Notes under the pieces: model-generated
Databases searched by the model: none
What the model was told of the DNA's origin: nothing
The model's input: the letters and a program-made list of their open reading frames with translations, nothing else
Assembly: GCA_938084875.1 (NCBI GenBank)
Contig: CALKFX010000115.1
Location: forward strand, 1-14,779
DNA: 14,779 nt
Direction: 5' to 3'
DNA from: an uncultured Flavobacteriales bacterium
GTDB lineage: Bacteria; Bacteroidota; Bacteroidia; Flavobacteriales_D; Parvicellaceae
Shown here: piece after piece, positions 7,183 through 12,936 of the stretch
Numbering within the stretch: the first letter of the stretch is position 1
How the letters are laid out: the number at the start of each line of letters is the position of its first letter
Translations under genes and position numbers: made by a program

Positions 7183-8949
7183 ATGTTAAGATTTTTCTTT
7201 TTTATCTTATTGTCTTTTAAGGTTTTCACCTCATTTTCACAGTGTAATATAGATACAAGTTATACTGTACCTGGTATATATCCAAATCCTCTTCCAGATG
7301 GGTATGTAGGTCAACCATATTCTGAAGATATTACTTTTATAATGCCTTTAGATACCATGGGTGCTGTAATTCAAAACTTTGAAATTGTTAGTATCGGTCT
7401 TCCTGTTGGACTTAGCTGGGTTTGTAACAATCCTACTAATAATTACAATCCTCAAAACAATCAATATGGATGTATTAACGTTTATGGAACTCCATTGTTG
7501 TTGGGTCAATACAATGTAAATGTAAGCGTCTTAGTAGATGTTGTTTCAGCAGGTCAAACTATTGATAATATTCCTATTGATTTTCCAATTACTTTTAATA
7601 TAAACAATCCATCTCTTGGGAATTCTGGTTTTTCTTCTTCACAAATTTTAGGATGTGTTCCTTTAGATGTTAATTTCACTAATAACAATCCTGGTCTGTT
7701 ACAATATTTTTGGGATTTCGGAAATGGTCAGACTAGTTCTTTAGAAAACCCATTAACCCAAACTTATAATCAAGCTGGTGATTTTCCAGTTTATTTTGAA
7801 GCTTACAATAATTTAGACACTACAGACCTATATACATTAACAAGTGTTACCATTAATAGTATTTCTGGAGGTTGGGGCCCAGAATGGATTCCTTTTGTTT
7901 ATACATCTAACAAACCAGATCCTTATTTTATTTTAAGAGAAAATGGAAATTTAATTTATCAATCTAATTTCGTATTAAATGACGATGGTCCAAATACTTG
8001 GAGTGTTAATATTAACTTGCATCCTGATAGTATTTATACTATCGATGTTATGGATGCAGATCAGACAGCGGCATCTGCTAATGCTTGGGAATTAACTTTT
8101 GGAACGGATGATTATATTGGCTACTATACAATAGATTTTCAAAGTTGTAATTTATGTAACGCAGGAAGTGATGCTGTTATAAGTGATTCTATAATTTATC
8201 AGCAAATACTGCCTGTACCTGCTGTTCAAAGTGTGGATACTATTAGAGTTGGGTACGAGCCTGGGAAACCAAATATTATTTACGACTCTCTTAATTATGT
8301 AGTGTATACAGATTCTGTAAATTATTCGTTACAATGGTATGTCGATACTAGTTCTCTAGTTGGACATACCAGTCCTGTAGACACTATCGTTCAATCTGGA
8401 TATTATTATGTTAGAGTTTATAATAATTTTGGGTGTTTTAATAATTCAGATTCTATAAGCGTAGTTTATTGTGACCCGACTGTTGGGTTTAACATTGATT
8501 TAGATGGTGCATCAAATTTATATGTAACTAATTTATTAAATGGATATACGGTAAATTGGTTAAATAATGGGCAAATTATTCAAGGATCAACATCTAGTCT
8601 TATTACTCCAACTGTAAATGGAGATTATCAAGCTCTCCTTTCAACAGTTACAGGATGTAAATATTTTTCAAATATTTTTTCTTATTCATTATCAATTGAC
8701 GATTTTTTCTCTGACTTTAAATGTTATCCTAACCCCTCTAATGAACAATTTGTTTTGTCCTGGACAGATAATAAAATAAAATCATTAGAAATATTCAATT
8801 CATATGGACAAAAAATAGATGAATATAATCTAGATTTTTCGCCTAAAATCGTGAATACTTTTGGGTATTCGGAAGGATTTTACTTGCTTAAGGTGAATTA
8901 TGGCGATGATAATTCGTTTTTTAATGTTCGGCATATCGTATTACATTAA
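7183..8949 (+). CDS. Secreted multidomain protein with Ig-like, PKD and C2-like domains and a T9SS type A C-terminal sorting signal
   Basis: A 588-residue exported protein. A signal peptide spans 1-20 (MLRFFFFILLSF..., cleavage near Gln20/Cys21). Residues about 30-140 look like a cadherin/Ig-type putative binding domain (GLPVGLSW, then YGTPLLLGQYNVNVSV). A PKD domain lies around 150-225, with the diagnostic YFWDFGNGQTSSLENPLTQTY at 175-195. Residues about 235-320 have a C2-like layout (KPDPYFIL, then DVMDAD at 288-293 and TDDYIGYYTI). An Ig-like or linker region runs from 330 to 430. The last about 75 residues match the T9SS type A sorting domain (YPNPSNEQFVL at 515-525, LEIFNSYGQKI at 535-545, GFYLLKV at 565-571). 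The protein is therefore predicted to cross the outer membrane through the type IX system and be anchored or released at the surface. No catalytic motif is visible. It starts 46 bp after the acylase; an in-frame TGA at 7171 fixes the start at 7183. Confidence 0.85.
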   Translation: MLRFFFFILLSFKVFTSFSQCNIDTSYTVPGIYPNPLPDGYVGQPYSEDITFIMPLDTMGAVIQNFEIVSIGLPVGLSWVCNNPTNNYNPQNNQYGCINVYGTPLLLGQYNVNVSVLVDVVSAGQTIDNIPIDFPITFNINNPSLGNSGFSSSQILGCVPLDVNFTNNNPGLLQYFWDFGNGQTSSLENPLTQTYNQAGDFPVYFEAYNNLDTTDLYTLTSVTINSISGGWGPEWIPFVYTSNKPDPYFILRENGNLIYQSNFVLNDDGPNTWSVNINLHPDSIYTIDVMDADQTAASANAWELTFGTDDYIGYYTIDFQSCNLCNAGSDAVISDSIIYQQILPVPAVQSVDTIRVGYEPGKPNIIYDSLNYVVYTDSVNYSLQWYVDTSSLVGHTSPVDTIVQSGYYYVRVYNNFGCFNNSDSISVVYCDPTVGFNIDLDGASNLYVTNLLNGYTVNWLNNGQIIQGSTSSLITPTVNGDYQALLSTVTGCKYFSNIFSYSLSIDDFFSDFKCYPNPSNEQFVLSWTDNKIKSLEIFNSYGQKIDEYNLDFSPKIVNTFGYSEGFYLLKVNYGDDNSFFNVRHIVLH

Positions 8950-8954
8950 ATTTC

Positions 8955-8987
8955 TTATAAACTTTACTAGTTTTTATGCGTTTATAA
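8955..8987. repeat. 8-bp inverted repeat in the gap before the alpha/beta hydrolase
   Basis: TTATAAAC (8955-8962) and GTTTATAA (8980-8987) are exact reverse complements separated by 17 nt, just after the stop codon of the T9SS protein. No T-run follows, so it is a poor terminator candidate; it could be a dyad or chance in AT-rich DNA. Confidence 0.25.
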
Positions 8988-9014
8988 CAGAGATACCAAC
9001 TATCTTTACAAAAG

Positions 9015-9797
9015 ATGTTAAGCTTCTCTATTCATAATAATGAAAATACTTCTAAGTGGGTGACCTTTATTCATGGAGCTGGTGGAAGTAGCTCTATTTG
9101 GTTTCAACAGTTTAGAGCTTTTAAAAACGAATTCAATATTTTGTTAATAGATTTAAGTGGTCATGGAAAGAGTAAGTCTAGGTTTGACGAAAATAGCAAA
9201 GATGGTTACACTTTTGAATTAATTACTGGCGATATTGTTGAGGTTTTAAATAGTTTAAGTATTAAAAAATCTCATTTTATTGGTGTTTCTTTAGGAACAA
9301 TAATTGTTAGAGATATAGCAGATAGATTTCCAAATTTAGTAGAGAGTTTGGTTTTGGCAGGAGCTATTTTAAAATTTAATATTCGATCAAATATGCTTAT
9401 GATTTTCGGAAATTTTCTTAGATCTATAGTGCCATTTGTTCTATTATATAAGTTAGAAGCTTTTATAATTATGCCAAAAAAAAACCATAGAGAGTCTAGG
9501 TTGTTATTGGTAAAAGAGTGTAAGAAATTAAATCAAAAAGAATTCATAAGATGGTGTAAATTAACTAGGGGAATTAAAAAAGTACTAAAATCACAAAGGC
9601 AAATAGATATTAAGACTCCATCACTTTATGTTATGGGAGCAGAGGACCATTTATTTTTACCTTCTGTTAGAAAGGCTGTTTCATCTTTTACCAATGCTCA
9701 ATTATGTGTGGTAGAAAATTCTGGACATGTAGTTAATATTGACCAGCCTAAACCATTTAATGATAGGGTAATTAAGTTTCTTAAATCTTTAGATTAA
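9015..9797 (+). CDS. Alpha/beta hydrolase fold protein
   Basis: A 260-residue single-domain serine hydrolase of the alpha/beta (abhydrolase_1) class. The oxyanion-hole motif HGAGGSSSIW is at 20-29. The strand-turn ILLIDLSGHGKS (42-53) matches the family DxxGxGxS pattern. The nucleophile elbow is GVSLG at 90-94 with Ser92. The acid is most likely Asp211 (GAEDHLF, 208-214) and the general base His238 (NSGHVVNIDQP, 235-245), completing the Ser-Asp-His triad. The cap region, about 120-195, is basic and hydrophobic (FGNFLRSIVPFVLLYKL). There is no signal peptide, so the enzyme is probably cytoplasmic. The fold covers esterases, lipases, haloperoxidases and related enzymes, so the substrate cannot be named. 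It lies 65 bp after the T9SS protein and 86 bp before the outer-membrane receptor, on the same strand. Confidence 0.9.
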   Translation: MLSFSIHNNENTSKWVTFIHGAGGSSSIWFQQFRAFKNEFNILLIDLSGHGKSKSRFDENSKDGYTFELITGDIVEVLNSLSIKKSHFIGVSLGTIIVRDIADRFPNLVESLVLAGAILKFNIRSNMLMIFGNFLRSIVPFVLLYKLEAFIIMPKKNHRESRLLLVKECKKLNQKEFIRWCKLTRGIKKVLKSQRQIDIKTPSLYVMGAEDHLFLPSVRKAVSSFTNAQLCVVENSGHVVNIDQPKPFNDRVIKFLKSLD

Positions 9798-9883
9798 GAA
9801 TTCTTTAACTGAAAAGAAATAATTTATTTTACTTTTTACTTTAACCTATTTTTTATTAGCATATTTGCTGAAATTTTCATTTA

Positions 9884-12286
9884 ATGAAATTTGGAATATT
9901 TATTAGTTTTTTCTTTTGTTGGTTATCTTTTACAGCTCAAAAAGGACAAATTGTTGGGAAAGTAGTTGATGAAAAATCCAATTCTTCAATTCTATATGTA
10001 ACAGTAAGTCTGCATAATTATTTAGATACTTCTCTTATTAGTGGTGTAATTACAGACGAACAAGGTAAATTTAAGATTCAAGATATTGATCTTAATAGCT
10101 CCTATCTACTAAAATGTTCCTTTATTGGTTACAAGACCTATTTTAAAAGAATAGATTTCGAAAATGAAAAGTCAATAAACTTAGGAGATATTTTTATTTC
10201 ACCCTCTGTAGAGTTATTAAAAGGTATAGAGGTAATAGCAGATGAGCCAATGATCACTTATGAAATAGATAAAAAAGTGGTAAATGTAGAGCAGATGAAT
10301 ACTGTTACTTCACAAACTGCAGTTCAAGTTTTGGCTAACATTACTAGTGTATCTGTAGATATAGATGGCAATGTTTCTTTAAGAGGCTCTCAAGGATTTA
10401 CACTTTTAATTGATGGTAGACCCTCTGCTATGCCCAATTCAGAAGCTTTGCAATTAATACAGGCTACCAATATAAAGGATATTGAAATCATCACTAATCC
10501 TTCTGCAAAATACGATGCTGAGGGAACCGCAGGCATTATTAATATTATACTAAAAAAGAATATTTTACAGGGTGTTTCAACACTTATTAATTTCAATAGT
10601 GGAAACTCGGCAAACGGTATTGATTATTGGAATTATGGTGGTGATTTTTTAACTAGCATAAATAAAGAAAAACTGAGATTTAATATTGGGGGACAGTGGG
10701 TTAATAGAAATAGATTTAGAGATATTGAACAAATTAGAAAAATAGATATTTTAGGGGGAGAATCTCGAATTGAAAGTCAGGGTTTACATAGGTTTTTTGG
10801 GACTAACTATGGGGGGAATGTCGCAATGGAATACCACTCAAATGAGAGTAATTTCTTAAGTGTTGGGTTAAGTGCAAATACAAGGCAGTGGAATGCAGCA
10901 GCTAACTATAATTTTAATGAGTTTATAGACGATTCTCTTATAAATACTTATGAAAATAGGGAAAGAACTCTGAGAGATTTTTTATTTCTATCTTCTTCTT
11001 TGGCATACCAACACCTATTTAATAAGGACAAAGATCATTATATTTCTTTAACTTCTACATATAATTTATACGATGGCAAAGAGGATGCTCAAGCAGAATT
11101 CTTCAACGAATTGGATAAGCAAGAAGGAGGAAACAGAAATACAGAGATTGGCCCTACCAATGCGACTCGTTTAAGTCTAGATTATCAACTTCCATTTGAA
11201 AACAAAATGAAATTACAGCTTGGCACCAGAGCTGATTTCGGATTAAGTGGAGACGACCAAGATTCTTATAGATTCGATATTAACTCTCAAGAATATATCC
11301 GATTAGATTCATTTTCTACAGATGTAAAATATACCCAAAATGTTTATGCTGGATATGGAATTATCAATGGTAAGCTAAAAGACAAACTTGGTTATCAATT
11401 TGGAGTTAGGGTAGAGTATACCGATCGTTTTATATCATTAACCAATAGTTCTTTAAATGCTTCAATAAACAGATTAGATTGGTTTCCTTCAGCCCATTTT
11501 TCTTATGAAATTAATGGTAAAAATCAATTTATGGCCAATGCTTCAAGAAGAATCAATCGTCCAAGAAGTTGGCATTTAGAACCTTTTATTTCGTGGGAAG
11601 ATCCATTTACCGTGAGACAGGGCAATCCAAATTTATTGCCTGAATATATTGAGTCCTATGAGTTTGGGTTTATAAGAGAACTTAAAAAAGGCACTTTTTC
11701 TTCTGAATTTTATTTTAGAAATGTTAAAAACATGAGACAAAGAATTCAAGAAGTATATGATGTCAATGTAATTGTTAAAAGACCCGTTAATGCAGGTGTT
11801 TCACAATCTCTCGGAGGTGAATTTACTTTATCTAAAAAAATTATGGATTGGTGGAGTTTTGATTTGGGACTTAATTTGTTTTATTACAAGGTAGAAGGAG
11901 ATTCTTTAGTGTCTAGTCTTAACCAAGAAAGCTTTACTTATAGAGGAAGATTGTCCAATAGTCTTATTTTGCCAAGAGATTTTAAAATTCAGCTTATTAC
12001 CAATTTCATTGCAGATATAGTTACAGTTCAGGGAATTGAAAAGGGATATACTACGTATGACTTGGCAATCAAGAAAGATTTAAGGGATGGTAGAGCTTCA
12101 GCTACTTTCCAATTTAGTAATTTTCTAGCATCCGAAAGACGAGAAACAATAGTTAATACTCCTTCACTTTATTCTTATAGATTAGCAATTCCAAGATGGC
12201 CTTTTGTTTCATTATCTTTGTCTATAAGGCTAAATAATTTCAATAATCAAGATAAAATAAAAACCGAAAAAGGTTCTGAGTTTTAG
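9884..12286 (+). CDS. Outer-membrane beta-barrel protein, TonB-dependent-receptor-like, with carboxypeptidase-regulatory-like N-domain
   Basis: An 800-residue outer-membrane protein. Residues 1-19 are a signal peptide ending in FTAQ. Residues about 22-105 form a carboxypeptidase-regulatory-like Ig-type domain (GQIVGKVVDEKSNSSILYVTV, GVITDEQGKFKIQDI, CSFIGYKTYFKRI), common in Bacteroidota receptors. A plug domain follows at about 125-225, with VNVEQMNTVTSQTAVQVLANI, DIDGNVSLRGSQGFTLLIDGRPS (159-181), NPSAKYDAEGTAGIINIILKK (205-225). The rest is alternating amphipathic beta strands typical of the OMP_b-brl_3 barrel family. There is no standard SusC signature and no SusD gene next to it in the window, so a polysaccharide-utilisation role is not supported. 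The ligand is unknown; members are thought to import or bind ligands at the outer membrane. It is the last gene of the 5073-12286 co-oriented run. Confidence 0.92.
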   Translation: MKFGIFISFFFCWLSFTAQKGQIVGKVVDEKSNSSILYVTVSLHNYLDTSLISGVITDEQGKFKIQDIDLNSSYLLKCSFIGYKTYFKRIDFENEKSINLGDIFISPSVELLKGIEVIADEPMITYEIDKKVVNVEQMNTVTSQTAVQVLANITSVSVDIDGNVSLRGSQGFTLLIDGRPSAMPNSEALQLIQATNIKDIEIITNPSAKYDAEGTAGIINIILKKNILQGVSTLINFNSGNSANGIDYWNYGGDFLTSINKEKLRFNIGGQWVNRNRFRDIEQIRKIDILGGESRIESQGLHRFFGTNYGGNVAMEYHSNESNFLSVGLSANTRQWNAAANYNFNEFIDDSLINTYENRERTLRDFLFLSSSLAYQHLFNKDKDHYISLTSTYNLYDGKEDAQAEFFNELDKQEGGNRNTEIGPTNATRLSLDYQLPFENKMKLQLGTRADFGLSGDDQDSYRFDINSQEYIRLDSFSTDVKYTQNVYAGYGIINGKLKDKLGYQFGVRVEYTDRFISLTNSSLNASINRLDWFPSAHFSYEINGKNQFMANASRRINRPRSWHLEPFISWEDPFTVRQGNPNLLPEYIESYEFGFIRELKKGTFSSEFYFRNVKNMRQRIQEVYDVNVIVKRPVNAGVSQSLGGEFTLSKKIMDWWSFDLGLNLFYYKVEGDSLVSSLNQESFTYRGRLSNSLILPRDFKIQLITNFIADIVTVQGIEKGYTTYDLAIKKDLRDGRASATFQFSNFLASERRETIVNTPSLYSYRLAIPRWPFVSLSLSIRLNNFNNQDKIKTEKGSEF

Positions 12287-12326
12287 TTTTTTATAATATT
12301 TAATTTTCACTTCCTCTGTATTAGTA

Positions 12327-12352
12327 GGGTTTTAAACAATTGTTAATAACCC
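12327..12352. repeat. 26-bp interrupted palindrome (possible operator or terminator stem)
   Basis: The outer arms GGGTT (12327-12331) and AACCC (12348-12352) and the inner palindrome AACAATTGTT (12335-12344) share the same centre. Eleven of 13 symmetric positions are complementary. It begins 40 bp after the receptor stop codon. With no T-run after it, a protein-binding dyad is as likely as a transcription terminator. Confidence 0.45.
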
Positions 12353-12604
12353 ATGTTTGTAAAGTGTTGATACAAAACAGGTTATTTATTATTGGTTAAA
12401 TAAAATATTGTAGTAAGTTAGCATTGGTAAACGAGAGATATGAAGAGCATGAAAGTGCATCATTTTGAAAATCCAAAACGTTTGTCAGTTGTTGTGAAAG
12501 AGACTTAAAGACCTAGTTCTTTTGGTTTTGAAAGATTTATCCAAAAACAAGACTACATAAAATATCAAAAAGAAATCTTTGATCTTTAGGGAGGGTTTTC
12601 TAAG

Positions 12605-12628
12605 TTAAAATATCGAAAGATATTTTAA
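12605..12628 (+). repeat. Perfect 10-bp hairpin with GAAA tetraloop
   Basis: TTAAAATATC (12605-12614), loop GAAA, GATATTTTAA (12619-12628). The C-GAAA-G cap is a stable GNRA tetraloop in RNA. The loop and closing pair are the same as in the larger hairpin at 12775-12806. Confidence 0.5.
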
Positions 12629-12774
12629 TAAATAAACTATTAAATTGAGTTTTAAAGTTTAATCAAGTTTTGCTTGCGGGCATTACAAGATGGATGAGAG
12701 ATAGTGAAAGATTCTAACGAAACGAATAGCTTTTAGCTTCTAACTGTAGTTAACTTGTCAGTTCAAACTGATTA

Positions 12775-12806
12775 AAGGCGAAATTGTCGAAAGACGATTT
12801 CGCCTT
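12775..12806 (+). terminator. Strong 14-bp hairpin with GAAA loop, terminator-like
   Basis: AAGGCGAAAT then TGTC (12775-12788) pairs with GACG then ATTTCGCCTT (12793-12806), all 14 positions pairing with one G-T wobble, and a GAAA loop at 12789-12792. It has seven G-C pairs, well above local composition. TTTT follows four bases later (12811-12814) and TTTTT at 12821-12825, so it resembles an intrinsic terminator with a displaced U-tract. It would end transcription upstream of the repeat-protein gene. Confidence 0.5.
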
Positions 12807-12899
12807 ACTGTTTTAGCATCTTTTTACTTTAATTTTTACTTTTTTATAATAAGTAGTTTATTTAACTGATCTTTCCCTCTGATAAATAGTGTTCTTTTT

Positions 12900-12932
12900 T
12901 TTGCATTTTTTTTAGTATAATTCGTATATTTC
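12900..12932 (+). promoter_or_regulatory. Possible promoter for the repeat-protein gene
   Basis: TTTG at 12900-12903 and TATATTTC at 12925-12932 (7 of 8 to the TAnnTTTG pattern) are separated by 21 bp, slightly longer than the usual 19. The start codon is only 4 bp downstream, which would make the mRNA nearly leaderless. A sigma70-like TATAAT at 12916-12921 is an alternative. Both are weak calls. Confidence 0.25.
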
Positions 12933-12936
12933 GGAC

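Larger units (their letters stand above)
12440..12806 (+). ncRNA. Candidate structured noncoding RNA (family unknown)
   Basis: Consecutive complementary segments suggest a folded RNA. P1 at 12440-12463: ATGA/TCAT plus GCAT/GTGC around a GAAA loop. P2: AAAGATTT (12531-12538) with AAATCTTT (12573-12580). P3: a 10-bp perfect stem at 12605-12628 with a GAAA loop. P4: 12660-12672 with 12764-12774, 11 pairs interrupted by two single-base bulges (A12665, T12671), enclosing about 90 nt. P5: 12775-12806, stacking directly on P4. Repeated GAAA (GNRA) loops closed by C-G or U-G pairs are typical of structured RNAs. It matches none of the conserved cores I know for tmRNA, RNase P RNA, SRP RNA or rRNA. 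Strand is assumed from the neighbours and the terminal hairpin; both ends are estimates. Chance pairing in AT-rich DNA is the main alternative, especially for P2. Confidence 0.35.
12287..12936. other. 650-bp intergenic region rich in inverted repeats
   Basis: No ORF with convincing coding features spans this stretch. It holds a 26-bp interrupted palindrome (12327-12352), a series of stem-loops at 12440-12463, 12531-12580, 12605-12628 and 12660-12774, and a 14-bp hairpin (12775-12806). A pyrimidine-rich tract then leads to the start of the repeat protein at 12937. A 22-codon frame with a stop at 12506-12508 that continues in frame to 12589 is noted separately. Part of the region is probably transcribed as RNA rather than translated. 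Confidence 0.6.

Noticed and set aside
10390..10596. Minus-strand 68-codon frame in the plug domain of the outer-membrane receptor
   Set aside because: Antisense to conserved plug motifs on the plus strand.
9884..12286. SusC-type polysaccharide transporter
   Set aside because: The plug and barrel follow the OMP_b-brl_3-like family, the length (800) is short for SusC, and no SusD-like gene lies beside it in the window.
12640..12810. Possible tmRNA, RNase P RNA or SRP RNA
   Set aside because: None of their conserved core motifs or a tRNA-like 3' end could be found; only generic stem-loops are visible.
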